DNA of 64,000 nucleotides, from assembly GCA_009777485.1 (NCBI GenBank), contig WRLT01000010.1, forward strand, positions 1 to 64,000, written 5' to 3'. The notes under the pieces are model-generated. The model saw nothing but the letters and a program-made list of their open reading frames with translations. It made no database searches and had not been told where the DNA came from. The DNA comes from Bacillota bacterium (GTDB lineage Bacteria; Bacillota; Clostridia; Christensenellales; Pumilibacteraceae). The first letter of the stretch is position 1. Every line of letters starts with the position of its first letter. Shown one piece after another: positions 46,696 through 55,160 of this stretch. A program made the position numbers and the translations under genes.

Positions 46696-47276
46696 AACAG
46701 CACCTCAATTCTTTTTTTTAGTTCGTCATACACGCCGAGCACTTTTGCATATTCAAACAATTTAACTAAATTTTTAAAGGGCGGTTGCAAATAGTTCTTT
46801 AACGCTTCCACCTGCACAAATTTGTCGCCCGTGTACTTAGGGCTGAACAAATCGCAAATCGTTCTCTCAGCGTCGTGAAGCTTTACGGTATTTCCGAATG
46901 TTGTTTCGGCTTCGATTAGACCCAAGCCGTAAATCCCGGCTCTTTCCCTAACAATATTATGAAATTGAGATAATTTTGGGTTGTTGTAGCTTAACGGCGC
47001 AGAAAGAAAAAAGACATCGGAATCTCTTGTAGTTAAGCCCAGTAAAAAAGCGGAAGTATTAGCCGAAAAAATAAGCCTGCTATTTTTTAGCTGAAAGATA
47101 TACAGCTTGTCCGCTATTTCATTGCTTAAAATATAAATACCATATGCGGCTTTTTCGATAACCTCATCGTTAATCGCATAACGCAAATAATCACGACCGA
47201 TTCCGGCTGCGCCCAAATCCTTTGTGCGGATAACTCCGTTTTTCGCTAAGGCAAGAAGCCTTGAATAATCTTTCAT
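46692..47276 (-). CDS. AbiEi-family antitoxin and autorepressor
   Basis: 194 residues from the ATG at 47276. The N-terminal part (MKDYSRLLALAKNG...KDLGAAGIGRDYL) is the winged-helix domain of AbiEi antitoxins. The C-terminal domain contains the family block LHDAERTICDLF...EALKNYL. AbiEi neutralises AbiEii and represses its own promoter by binding inverted repeats. An upstream in-frame ATG (47294) is rejected because the -10 box ends six bases before 47276. Leaderless initiation is therefore likely, with the toxin translated through coupling. An inverted repeat overlaps the promoter. Confidence 0.87.
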   Translation of the reverse strand: MKDYSRLLALAKNGVIRTKDLGAAGIGRDYLRYAINDEVIEKAAYGIYILSNEIADKLYIFQLKNSRLIFSANTSAFLLGLTTRDSDVFFLSAPLSYNNPKLSQFHNIVRERAGIYGLGLIEAETTFGNTVKLHDAERTICDLFSPKYTGDKFVQVEALKNYLQPPFKNLVKLFEYAKVLGVYDELKKRIEVLL

Positions 47277-47282
47277 ACCATA

Positions 47283-47311
47283 ATTGTACTGCATTGTGGT
47301 ACAACTGTCAA
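47283..47311 (-). promoter_or_regulatory. AbiE promoter overlapping an inverted-repeat operator
   Basis: TTGACA (47306-47311), 17-base spacer, TACAAT (47283-47288), then six bases to the ATG at 47276. An inverted repeat TTGTAC (47284-47289) / GTACAA (47299-47304) covers the -10 and spacer, a suitable AbiEi autorepression site. Confidence 0.75.
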
Positions 47312-47379
47312 ATGATTTTATGCGAATTTTAAGTTATTTTAAAAACATTTTCTTTTTTTACCTTTCGGCTTTTTTGGGG

Positions 47380-47650
47380 TGCCAGAGGGTGCAAGCCCCT
47401 GTTGACAGGGGCAAGGACGAGATTTTTAGCGTGTACGGGATTGCAAATTGTGGGGATTTTAACGTAAACTTGCTTGCAAGGTTATAGGGGTTTTCCACGC
47501 TTTTTATTACTATGTTATTGAGCCCTCTGAGTTTTTTGGGGTAACCCCTCATACACCATGGCCCCTCAAAGAGGGGAATTTTTTAGCGGTTTTTATTTTA
47601 AAATTCTTAGCCGACATTTTCCATTTTCCATTTTCCATTCTCCATTAACA
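47380..47650. repeat. Intergenic repeat cluster between AbiE and an LRR gene
   Basis: Contains a GCCCCTG-TTGA-CAGGGGC hairpin (about 47395-47412), a CCCCTC-AAA-GAGGGG stem with AATTTTTT (about 47564-47584), the core TTCTTAGCCGACATTTTCC and a CATTTTCC/CATTCTCC simple-sequence tract. It has no coding potential and accounts for most of the 390-bp gap. Confidence 0.6.
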
Positions 47651-47668
47651 ATAACGCCGCGCCGCGCT

Positions 47669-49048
47669 TTATTGGCCCCAGTGTATGGTGGCGGCGGTGC
47701 CTGCGTTCCAGTCAATATGCCAACCGTCGGGAGGGCTTAAATGGCCTTGCACATAAATGTCGGTGAGGTTTGGACAGTACCCAAACACCAGAAATCCGAT
47801 AGTAGTTACCGAATTGGGAATTTCGATAGAGGTTAAATCTGCGCAAGCAAAAAACGCCCGTTCCCCGATTTCCGTTAGTTTACTACCGCTTTCAAATATT
47901 ATGTTAGTTAAGCCTATGCAACTCATAAACGCCCATTCCCCGATAGTGGTTGCCGAATTGGGGATGGTGATAGAGGTTAAACCTATGCAATTCGTAAACG
48001 CTCTATACCCGATAGTCGTTAGTTTACTACCGCTTTCAAATAGTACGTTGGTTAAGCCTATGCAACCCTCAAACGCATTATCTCCGATACTCGTTACCGA
48101 ATTGGAGATAACGTAAACACCTGTTTTTCCAGCGGGATACTTAAGAATAATTGACTTGTCCTTATTAAACAAAACGCCGTCTTGACTTGCATAATTTAGA
48201 TTAAGCGGGTCTACTGTGATGTCCGTTAAACCTGTGCAATCGTTAAACGCAGTACTCCAGATTCTCATTACCGAATTGGGGATAGTTATAGAGATTAAGC
48301 CTCTGCAACCCCAAAACGCATAATCCCTGATAAATGTTAGTTGACTACCACTTTCAAATATTACGTTGGTTAAGCCTGTGCAACCCGCAAACGCACTTTC
48401 CCCGATACTCGTTACCGAATTGGGTATAACAATAGAAGTTAAGCCTGTATACGCAAACGCATGCCGCCCGATTTGCCTTACCGAATCGGGTATCTTAATA
48501 CTAGTTAAGCCTGTGCAATTATGAAACGCACCATTTTCGATATTGCTGCCGCCTGTGATAATTACCGTTTGAAGTGAGGGCGGTATGAAAAGATATTGAC
48601 CAAGATAGTCCGTTGCGCCGAAAATCCACCCGAAATGCGGATGATTGTTTTGGGCTGCGGAACGGATGTTTCCTACAAAAGGAATAGTAATAGAGGTTAA
48701 GCTTGTGCAACCCGCAAACGCACCGTTCCCGATAGAGGTTATCGAATTGGGAATGATAACCTCTGTAACCGTTTGGTTGTTTTTAAAAGCGTCCTCCGCT
48801 ATGGCGGTAATATTGTATCCTAATATTCGGTTAGGAATCGTTAGCTTAGTTAAGGTTGCACCGTACTCGGTTAGGCCTGTAACGGTGTTTTCGTTAGCGG
48901 TAAAGATTGTGTTGGGAATATTGTCGATATTGGGGTTGTCTTCAATGCCGTTGTTGGGGTTGTCTGCATCGTTAAAGCACGCGGCAAAGGCTAGCATAAG
49001 TATGCCGATTAATAGTAATGCCGCAGCAATTCTGCTTAATTTTCTCAT
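47669..49048 (-). CDS. BspA-like LRR (LRR_5) lipoprotein
   Basis: 459 residues. Lipobox LAFAAC (Cys24), an Asn/Asp/Pro-rich linker, then about thirteen LRR_5 units from residue ~50 (GLTSITIPNSVTSIGxxAFxGC). A VDPLNLNYASQDGVLFNKDK block interrupts them near residue 280. The C-terminus (TDIYVQGH...IHWGQ) is shared with the LRR proteins at 14690 and 52045. AAGGAG precedes the ATG. The promoter is of the common LRR type and has the optimal 17-base spacer. Predicted surface-anchored adhesin or binding protein. Confidence 0.86.
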   Translation of the reverse strand: MRKLSRIAAALLLIGILMLAFAACFNDADNPNNGIEDNPNIDNIPNTIFTANENTVTGLTEYGATLTKLTIPNRILGYNITAIAEDAFKNNQTVTEVIIPNSITSIGNGAFAGCTSLTSITIPFVGNIRSAAQNNHPHFGWIFGATDYLGQYLFIPPSLQTVIITGGSNIENGAFHNCTGLTSIKIPDSVRQIGRHAFAYTGLTSIVIPNSVTSIGESAFAGCTGLTNVIFESGSQLTFIRDYAFWGCRGLISITIPNSVMRIWSTAFNDCTGLTDITVDPLNLNYASQDGVLFNKDKSIILKYPAGKTGVYVISNSVTSIGDNAFEGCIGLTNVLFESGSKLTTIGYRAFTNCIGLTSITIPNSATTIGEWAFMSCIGLTNIIFESGSKLTEIGERAFFACADLTSIEIPNSVTTIGFLVFGYCPNLTDIYVQGHLSPPDGWHIDWNAGTAATIHWGQ

Positions 49049-49096
49049 CGGGGTTCTCCTTAGTGATTAGTGTGCGGGGTTTGTTTAGATAAGTTA

Positions 49097-49125
49097 AGTA
49101 TAGTATATACCTCTGCTGTCGTCAA
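49097..49125 (-). promoter_or_regulatory. Sigma-A promoter of the LRR lipoprotein (LRR promoter family)
   Basis: TTGACG (49120-49125), 17-base spacer, TATACT (49097-49102). It is nearly identical to promoters at 27590, 53897 and, apart from the G tract, 18858. Confidence 0.8.
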
Positions 49126-49142
49126 GTGATTAAAGGGGAAAT

Positions 49143-49856
49143 TTAAGTTGCCCATTTTTCGGTTTCTTTGTAGATTTCGTTTTTTAGTTTGGTTAGGGAT
49201 TCGCCGTACAGCTTGCGCATTTCGGGCGGCTCGTCCACCGTAAAGCTTTTTTGCAAGGTCATGGGTTTATCGGAGTACACATAAATAACATCGCCTGTAA
49301 GCAGTGCCTCGTCTATGCTGTGCGTAACAAATAATACGGTGCGTTTGTCGGCGTTATACAAGCTTAAAAACGATTTAATTAAGCTTTCGCGGCGGGTTTT
49401 ATCTAACGCCTTAAAGGGCTCGTCCATTAGTAAAATGTCGGAGGGATATGCGAATGCGCGGATAAGGGCAAGCCGTTGGCGCATGCCGCCGCTTAGCTCG
49501 TGCGGGTATAAATCCTTTGCGCTTTCTAAGCCTGTAAGCTGCAAAAACTGTGCGATTACCGCGTGCAGGCGCGCTTTATCTTTATACGCGCTTTTTAAAA
49601 CCAGTTCTAAGTTTTGGCGCGCCGTTTTTTGCGGAATGAGTAAGTCCTCTTGAAACACATACGATACGTTTTGCGGCTTTGAAATTTCTCCGCTGTCTTG
49701 CAAAAGCGTGCCGCTTAAAAGGTTAAGCAGCGTAGTTTTGCCGCAGCCCGACGGCCCTAGAATGCAGTGGATTTTATGGCTTTGAAAATCGGCGGAAAAA
49801 TCCTGTAAAACTACGGTGTCGCCGAAGGCTAAATTAACCTTGCGGAAGGTTATCAT
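49143..49856 (-). CDS. ABC transporter ATPase, NitT/TauT (SsuB/TauB-like) type
   Basis: 237 residues. Walker A GPSGCGKTT near residue 34, signature LSGGMRQRLALIRAF, Walker B DILLMDEPFKALD and a switch His in FVTHSID. It energises uptake with the permease encoded directly upstream; the start overlaps the permease stop by four bases (ATGA) and has GGAGG. The family transports nitrate, taurine, alkanesulfonates, thiamine precursors and other small organics, so the substrate cannot be named. Confidence 0.93.
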   Translation of the reverse strand: MITFRKVNLAFGDTVVLQDFSADFQSHKIHCILGPSGCGKTTLLNLLSGTLLQDSGEISKPQNVSYVFQEDLLIPQKTARQNLELVLKSAYKDKARLHAVIAQFLQLTGLESAKDLYPHELSGGMRQRLALIRAFAYPSDILLMDEPFKALDKTRRESLIKSFLSLYNADKRTVLFVTHSIDEALLTGDVIYVYSDKPMTLQKSFTVDEPPEMRKLYGESLTKLKNEIYKETEKWAT

Positions 49857-50722
49857 ACGGGCGTATCCTCCTTATCGTCTTGCGCGGGCTGAGGGGCGGA
49901 TTTAGCGCGCCGTTTAAATATTTTTGCAAACGCTTTTTTTACCAGTTTTAAATCGGGATATTTATACGGCATACACAGGCGGCGCACGATGCGCAGAATG
50001 CCCTCGCATACTAAGCTTAAAAAAACCGCTATCACCAGCCACGCAAACGCTACGCCCCACTCTAAGCCTGCGTTTGCGTTGCTAATTAAATAGCCTATCG
50101 ACAGTGTGGGCAGCCCCAGTACTTCGGCGGAAATGACTACCTTGATGTTCAGCCCGAAGCCTGCTATCAGCGAAGAAAATACATACGGCAGCATGGCGGG
50201 TATATAGATGCCCGAAATTTGTCTTGCTTTGGGCATTTTAAAAACCTTTGCCATGTTTATCAGCTTAGGGTCTACCTCCGAAAATGCGGTGTGCATATGT
50301 TCATAACACAGCGGAAACACCACCAAAAACGAAACGACGGCGGGTAAAAGGCTGCTGCCTACCGTAAGCAGTAAGATTAGCACCAGCGCGACGGTGGGCA
50401 CAGCGCGGCATATGGCGATAAAGGGGTTTAGTATTTTGCCGACAAATTTTTTATGGTGCGCCAGCAGTGCAAACACGGCGGCGGCGGCAAACGAAACTAA
50501 AAAGCTTAATAAAGACCTTAGCAGCGTACTGAAAATAGCTTTAAAAAAATCGGGCTTTTGCATTTGCTCGGCGGCGATTTGCAGGGTTTTAGGCGGCGAA
50601 GGAATAATGCCTGTTTGCTTAAAAGTGGTTTCGGCTAATATCCACCACACCGCTATCAGTATGCAAACTCCTAGCAGTGTAAACAAAAAATCATATTTAC
50701 TTTTTTTCTTACGCAGTTTCAT
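49853..50722 (-). CDS. ABC transporter permease, NitT/TauT (SsuC-like) type
   Basis: 289 residues with about six hydrophobic segments and the binding-protein-dependent permease domain (about 65-255). The EAA-type loop is visible around AKVFKMPKARQISGIYIPAMLPYV. The C-terminal tail is basic and then acidic. It forms the membrane channel for the ATPase and binding protein flanking it. No Shine-Dalgarno is visible before the ATG; instead the upstream DNA is two direct copies of an AGTTGTAAATAATTAT-type repeat. How it is translated is unclear. Confidence 0.9.
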   Translation of the reverse strand: MKLRKKKSKYDFLFTLLGVCILIAVWWILAETTFKQTGIIPSPPKTLQIAAEQMQKPDFFKAIFSTLLRSLLSFLVSFAAAAVFALLAHHKKFVGKILNPFIAICRAVPTVALVLILLLTVGSSLLPAVVSFLVVFPLCYEHMHTAFSEVDPKLINMAKVFKMPKARQISGIYIPAMLPYVFSSLIAGFGLNIKVVISAEVLGLPTLSIGYLISNANAGLEWGVAFAWLVIAVFLSLVCEGILRIVRRLCMPYKYPDLKLVKKAFAKIFKRRAKSAPQPAQDDKEDTPV

Positions 50723-50882
50723 AATAATTATTTACAACTTACAACTGACAGCATAATTATTTACAACTTACAACTGACAACTGACAAATTTCGGCTAAAA
50801 TAATTTATATAAAAAATAGCAATAATTCGTCAGTTGTCAGTTGTAAGTTGTCAGTTGTATTTCGTGATTTTCAATACAATTG
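50723..50882. repeat. CAACTGACAA repeat cluster with a 23-bp perfect inverted repeat
   Basis: The whole gap between binding protein and permease consists of direct and inverted copies of ACAACTTACAACTGACAACTG. One pair forms a perfect 23-bp stem with a loop of about 44 bases holding the ATTTCGGCTAAAATAA core. It belongs to the dispersed repeat family also seen at 14521. Confidence 0.75.
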
Positions 50883-51944
50883 TCAGTTGTCATTGTAATA
50901 AAAGTTTTCGGCGGGCATTTTTCCGCCTACTAAATTGGGGGCGTTATCGTAGATGATTTGTAAATACGCCTGTACGGCGGGCTTGGCTTGGGCTGCGCGG
51001 GTGAAATCTAAGGGTATGCGCCCCGCGTTTACGGCGGCTTCTACTAGCGTGCCGTTAGGAATCGCGGACGATTTAAGCGCGGATACGGCTAAATCGCCTG
51101 CGGATTTCGGGTTATGCTTGGCATATAAAGTAGAAAGCTCTGCCAGTGCGATAAATTTATCTACCAGTGCGGCATCGTTTTTAAGCAGCCTTTCGTGAAA
51201 AATTAAAGCCGCTTGCGGATAGTTTTGCCCGTCTGTATGCTTTGCCCATTCGGTTTGCAGGCTAATCTTAGCCGTAAACTGCCCGTGCGGAAGCGATGCG
51301 GTTGCGCCCGCGATTGCCGTTACGACAGGCTCTGCTAATAGTCCGAACTTAACGGTTCTGCCGCCTATCGAACCCGCAATAATGGCGTTGCGCACGTCGC
51401 TAGGCTCGGACAAATAGACTATATGCACGGTGTCGGCAGGAACGGTATAGTTAGCGGGTTGGTTTTCGGTGAATTTGATGCCGCTTTTTTCTAATACCGT
51501 GCGCAAGGTTATACCAGGCGTTCCGCTGCGGGCGTAGGCAAAAACGGTTTCGCCTTTAAGCTCGTCCGGCGAAGAAATGCTTTGGTTAGAAACTATGTGC
51601 ATAATGCCCCAAATAGCAACCCCTGCCAAACGGTAGCCGCTTGAGTTTGCGTGCATCAGCGCGGCTATATTAGTCGGCGCGATAGCAAAATCGGGCTCTT
51701 GTTTTAGCAAGGAGGCAATTAAGGCATCCGAACCTAATACGGGCGGGTTGTAGCGTATAGCGTAGCCGTCCTCTACGGCAAAGCCGTCCGACGCCATTTT
51801 AGCTATGGTTAAAAGCGGCGCGCCGTCTACCGCCAGCACGTTGATTTCGATGGAATCTCCCCGTCGGTTTGCGCCGCCCGAACAGGCGGCAAATAATCCT
51901 GCTGCTAAGATACAGCACAGTGCAATCGTTACAAATTTTTTCAT
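50883..51944 (-). CDS. ABC transporter substrate-binding lipoprotein (NitT/TauT type)
   Basis: 353 residues from the ATG at 51944, with GGGGAGG eight bases upstream; the frame extends six codons to a weaker start. Lipobox LFAAC (Cys20). The mature protein is an NMT1-like periplasmic-binding fold: INVLAVDGAPLLTIAKMA near the N-terminus, DFAIAPTNIAALM, and GSIGGRTVKFGLLAEPVVTAI later. It captures the substrate outside the cell for the permease and ATPase downstream. It is transcribed from a consensus promoter at 51982-52010. The ligand is unknown. Confidence 0.88.
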   Translation of the reverse strand: MKKFVTIALCCILAAGLFAACSGGANRRGDSIEINVLAVDGAPLLTIAKMASDGFAVEDGYAIRYNPPVLGSDALIASLLKQEPDFAIAPTNIAALMHANSSGYRLAGVAIWGIMHIVSNQSISSPDELKGETVFAYARSGTPGITLRTVLEKSGIKFTENQPANYTVPADTVHIVYLSEPSDVRNAIIAGSIGGRTVKFGLLAEPVVTAIAGATASLPHGQFTAKISLQTEWAKHTDGQNYPQAALIFHERLLKNDAALVDKFIALAELSTLYAKHNPKSAGDLAVSALKSSAIPNGTLVEAAVNAGRIPLDFTRAAQAKPAVQAYLQIIYDNAPNLVGGKMPAENFYYNDN

Positions 51945-51981
51945 GACAGTACCTCCCCGCAACTAGTGTGTGCGTAAGGAT

Positions 51982-52010
51982 AGTATATCATAAATGCAAA
52001 AATTTGTCAA
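51982..52010 (-). promoter_or_regulatory. Sigma-A promoter of the ABC importer operon
   Basis: TTGACA (52005-52010), 17-base spacer, TATACT (51982-51987) on the minus strand. Confidence 0.85.
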
Positions 52011-52044
52011 GGGGGGAATTTTTTAGGGGGGTGTGTTTTTTGTT

Positions 52045-53853
52045 TTATTGTCCCCAGTGTACGGCGGCGGAGGAACCGTTCCACGCACTACTCCACTCAC
52101 TGGGGCGGCTTATATGACCTTGAATGTAAATGTCGGTAAGAGATGTGCAACCCGAAAACGCATACATGTCGATATGCGTTACCGTACTGGGAATTACGAT
52201 AGTGGTTAAGCCTGCGCAACCCGAAAACGCATTCTGCCCGATTTCCGTTAGTTTACTACCGCTTTCAAATATTACGTTGGTTAAGCCTGTGCAACCCCTA
52301 AACGCACCCTGCCCGATTTCCGTTACCGAATTGGGGATAGTGATAGAAGTTAAGCCTGTGCAATTCCAAAACGCCAATCCCCCGATACTCGTTACCAAAT
52401 TGGGGATTTCGATAGAGGTTATACCTGTGCAACCCCTAAACGCACCATACCCGATTTCCATTACCGAATTGGGTATGGTAATAGAGGTTAAGCCTGTGCA
52501 ATCCCCAAAAGCATAGTGTCCGATACTTGTTAGTTTACTACCGCTTTCAAATATTACGTTGGTTAAGCCTGTGCAACCCGAAAACGCACCATACCCGATT
52601 TCCATTACCGAATTGGGGATTTCGATAGAGGTTATACCTGTGCAATCCCCAAAAGCAAAGTGCCCGATACTCCATAGTTTACTACCGCTTTCAAATATTA
52701 CGTTGGTTAAGCCTGTACAATCTTGAAACGCATAGTACCCGATACTCCTTACCGAATTGGGTATGGTAATAGCTTCTAGGCCTGTGCAACCATAAAACGC
52801 CATATTCCCGATACTCGTTACTGAATTAGGAATGTTCACCTCTTGCACTGTTTGGTTGACTCTAAAAGCGTAATTCGCTATGGACGTAATATTATTTGAT
52901 GAAATCTGCGCAGGAATTACAAGGTTAGTTAAGGTAGTGCCTAAGTTAGTTAAGCCTGTAATGGAATTGCCGCTGTAAGTAAATACTTCTTCGTCTAGCG
53001 GTGTAGTTACTATTGTATCGGATATCGGCGCGCTTGCATTGTGGGTAGATGTTTCTTTAAGCCTTGCGTAAAAGGTGTAAGAAGTGTCGGCAAGTAGGTT
53101 TGTAAAGCTAGGTGAATCCTGCCATGTAGAATTGTTGCGTGAATATTCGTAAGCCGAACCTAAATCGGTAAGGGCAATTTGCGTTACGCTGTCTTGCAAT
53201 ACTGCGGTTAGTTGTACGTTATTAGGAATAGTTTGGTCGGCTTTATTAACCGTAAGGCTGATAGTGCCTGTTAGGTTTGTCCATGTAAAATTAAGTGTGT
53301 CTTGCGGGGTGAAAGTCCACGCGTAATTGTGTGTGCCTGCCTGTAAGGTTTGCCCTGCGTTTAGTGTAATGGTGCCGCCTACGGTTGTAGTAATTATTGC
53401 AGGTAAGGGGTCGCCGTAGGTAAGTGCTGCGTCTGAGTAGACGGGTTGCGCAACGGATACGTCGGCTTTATTAACCGTAAGGGTAAATGTATGCTCGGCG
53501 GTTTGATTGGATTGTAAGGCAGAAGCTATCAAAGTAAATGTATATGTGTCTGCGTTTGCCGTAACCGTGCCGCTGATTTGCCCTGTTGAGGAGTTAAGCG
53601 TAAGCCCTGCGGGTAAGGTACTGCCCTGTTTTACTGCGTAGGTAACGGTATCGCTGCCTGCGGTTGCGCCGTCTGCGTTGGCGGCATACGGCGTTTGAAA
53701 GGTGGCGTTTGCAAGCGTGCCAGGGTTGTAGGTTAGGGTGGTAGGGTTAGGCTTGGGGTTGTCGGAGTTGTCGGGGTTGTTGCACGCGGTAAAGGCTAGC
53801 GCAAATAGGCTTACGAATAGTAAAGCGGCTGCGATTTTAACAAATTTTCTCAT
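52045..53853 (-). CDS. BspA-like LRR lipoprotein with Ig-like N-terminal part
   Basis: 602 residues. Lipobox LAFTAC (Cys24). Residues about 38-130 form a putative Ig (He_PIG) domain (LPAGLTLNSSTGQISGT), followed by an MBG/Big-type region (about 130-290, VNKADVSVAQPVYSD, VNKADQTI). From about 300 the protein is a run of LRR_5 units, and the C-terminus (TDIYIQGH...VHWGQ) is shared with the LRR proteins at 14690 and 47669. Repeat units are nearly identical at DNA level (69-bp period), so copy number may vary by recombination. AAGGAGG precedes the start. Predicted surface-anchored; ligand unknown. Confidence 0.86.
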   Translation of the reverse strand: MRKFVKIAAALLFVSLFALAFTACNNPDNSDNPKPNPTTLTYNPGTLANATFQTPYAANADGATAGSDTVTYAVKQGSTLPAGLTLNSSTGQISGTVTANADTYTFTLIASALQSNQTAEHTFTLTVNKADVSVAQPVYSDAALTYGDPLPAIITTTVGGTITLNAGQTLQAGTHNYAWTFTPQDTLNFTWTNLTGTISLTVNKADQTIPNNVQLTAVLQDSVTQIALTDLGSAYEYSRNNSTWQDSPSFTNLLADTSYTFYARLKETSTHNASAPISDTIVTTPLDEEVFTYSGNSITGLTNLGTTLTNLVIPAQISSNNITSIANYAFRVNQTVQEVNIPNSVTSIGNMAFYGCTGLEAITIPNSVRSIGYYAFQDCTGLTNVIFESGSKLWSIGHFAFGDCTGITSIEIPNSVMEIGYGAFSGCTGLTNVIFESGSKLTSIGHYAFGDCTGLTSITIPNSVMEIGYGAFRGCTGITSIEIPNLVTSIGGLAFWNCTGLTSITIPNSVTEIGQGAFRGCTGLTNVIFESGSKLTEIGQNAFSGCAGLTTIVIPSTVTHIDMYAFSGCTSLTDIYIQGHISRPSEWSSAWNGSSAAVHWGQ

Positions 53854-53896
53854 CGGGGCCCTCCTTAGTGTTTAGTGTGCGGTGTTTGTTTAGTTA

Positions 53897-53926
53897 AGTA
53901 TAGTATATCCCCTCTCCTGCCGTCAA
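53897..53926 (-). promoter_or_regulatory. Promoter of the LRR lipoprotein (LRR promoter family)
   Basis: TTGACG (53921-53926), 18-base spacer, TATACT (53897-53902) on the minus strand; same family as 49097-49125. Confidence 0.75.
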
Positions 53927-54042
53927 GTGTTTAAAGGGGGGATTTTATTTGTGGGTTTTTTGCATCCCTTTTGCATCCTATTTGCATCCTTTTTTTTGTT
54001 GGATTTTATGTAAGTGTGTGGGTAGGGATTTTTAAAATAATG

Positions 54043-54228
54043 CCCTATATTACTATTATACCATGCTTGTCAAGCCCCCCTTGCTTTTCTTTCCACCCCG
54101 TCAGGCTTGCGCCTGCCACCCCTCAAGAGGGGAATTTTTTAATGGTTTTTATTTTTAATTCTTTGCCGACATTTTCCATTTTCCATTCTCCATTATCCAT
54201 TATCCATTTTCCATTATCCATTACTTAA
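54043..54228. repeat. Composite dispersed repeat between an LRR gene and the activase operon
   Basis: Contains the TATTACTATTATACCATG module also found at about 11520, a CTTTCCACCCCGTCAGGC module, a CCCCTC/GAGGGG stem with AATTTTTT, the core TTCTTTGCCGACATTTTCC, and a CATTCTCCATTATCC tract that ends just before the activase gene. No coding potential. Confidence 0.65.
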
Positions 54229-54230
54229 AG

Positions 54231-55160
54231 TTACTCGCAGCGGGCGCCTAGTGTGTCTATGATTTTGCCGTTTTGGAAAAGGTGGACTAGTTCGCAGCGG
54301 TTTTCGCAGCGTGTACATTCTTCGGCGCGCGTAATAAATCGGGCAGAGGGCAGAATAAATGTATAGCGGCTGTTGTGCGGTGCGGCTTTTGCTAAAATTG
54401 CCGCGCCTAACGCGCCGAATATGCGTGCCTTTTTGTGCGTTAGAACCGCCTCTCCCGTAAGCCGCGCAAACGCTTGAACTACGCCCGCGTTTTGCGAAAC
54501 GCCGCCCGAAAACACTATCGGAGGCGTAATTTTTTTGCCCTTTGCCAAATTGTTTAAAAAGTTGCCTGCTACGGCGTTGCACAGCCCTGCCGCTATATCC
54601 TCTTTTTTTGCACCTGTTTGAATTTTATGCACTAAGTCCGATTCGGCAAATACCGTGCAGCGGGCAGCAATCCGCGCGGGCGTTTCGCTTTTTAACGCTA
54701 ACGCGCCGAAGGATTCTAAGCGCGTGCCCAGCCTTGCGGCTTGCCCCGATAAAAACGCGCCTGTTCCTGCGGCGCACAGGGTGTTCATGGCGTAGTCGGA
54801 TACGATGCCGTTTTCGATTAAAATGATTTTAGAATCTTGTCCGCCGATTTCAAAAATTGTGCGCACATCGGGAAACAGCGACAGCGCACCCGCCGCGTGC
54901 GCGGTAATTTCGTTTTTTACCGCTGCGGCTTTTAGCATTGCGCCCGCTAAACGCCTTGCCGAACCCGTTGTGCCTACTGCGGCAATGCGGTATTTATCTT
55001 TAAGCGCGTCGGTTAAGCCGTTTAATACCGTGCGCACCGCGCCTACGGGGTCGCCTTGCGTAAAAATATAGTTTTCGAACAATAGGTTGTTGTGTGCGTC
55101 GATTACCGCCGCTTTTGCCGATACCGAACCGATATCTACGCCTAAATATACCAAATTCAC
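54231..55160 (-). CDS. Acyl-CoA dehydratase activase (BadF/BadG/BcrA/D ATPase family)
   Basis: 309 residues with an actin-like ASKHA ATPase fold. Motifs: phosphate-1 GVDIGSVSAKAAV at the N-terminus, IGGQDSKII, and NTLCAAGTGAFL with the cysteine expected to bind the bridging [4Fe-4S] cluster. A second cysteine cluster follows in ARCTVFAES. The C-terminal ~35 residues hold four more cysteines (CTRCENRC, ARC). Such activases use ATP to drive an electron into 2-hydroxyacyl-CoA dehydratases or related enzymes. It overlaps the preceding gene by four bases. The true partner enzyme is not certain. Confidence 0.87.
   Translation of the reverse strand: MNLVYLGVDIGSVSAKAAVIDAHNNLLFENYIFTQGDPVGAVRTVLNGLTDALKDKYRIAAVGTTGSARRLAGAMLKAAAVKNEITAHAAGALSLFPDVRTIFEIGGQDSKIILIENGIVSDYAMNTLCAAGTGAFLSGQAARLGTRLESFGALALKSETPARIAARCTVFAESDLVHKIQTGAKKEDIAAGLCNAVAGNFLNNLAKGKKITPPIVFSGGVSQNAGVVQAFARLTGEAVLTHKKARIFGALGAAILAKAAPHNSRYTFILPSARFITRAEECTRCENRCELVHLFQNGKIIDTLGARCE

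Noticed and set aside
50723-50882. CRISPR array
   Set aside because: The repeats are short, variably spaced and inverted, with no unique spacers and no cas genes in the window.
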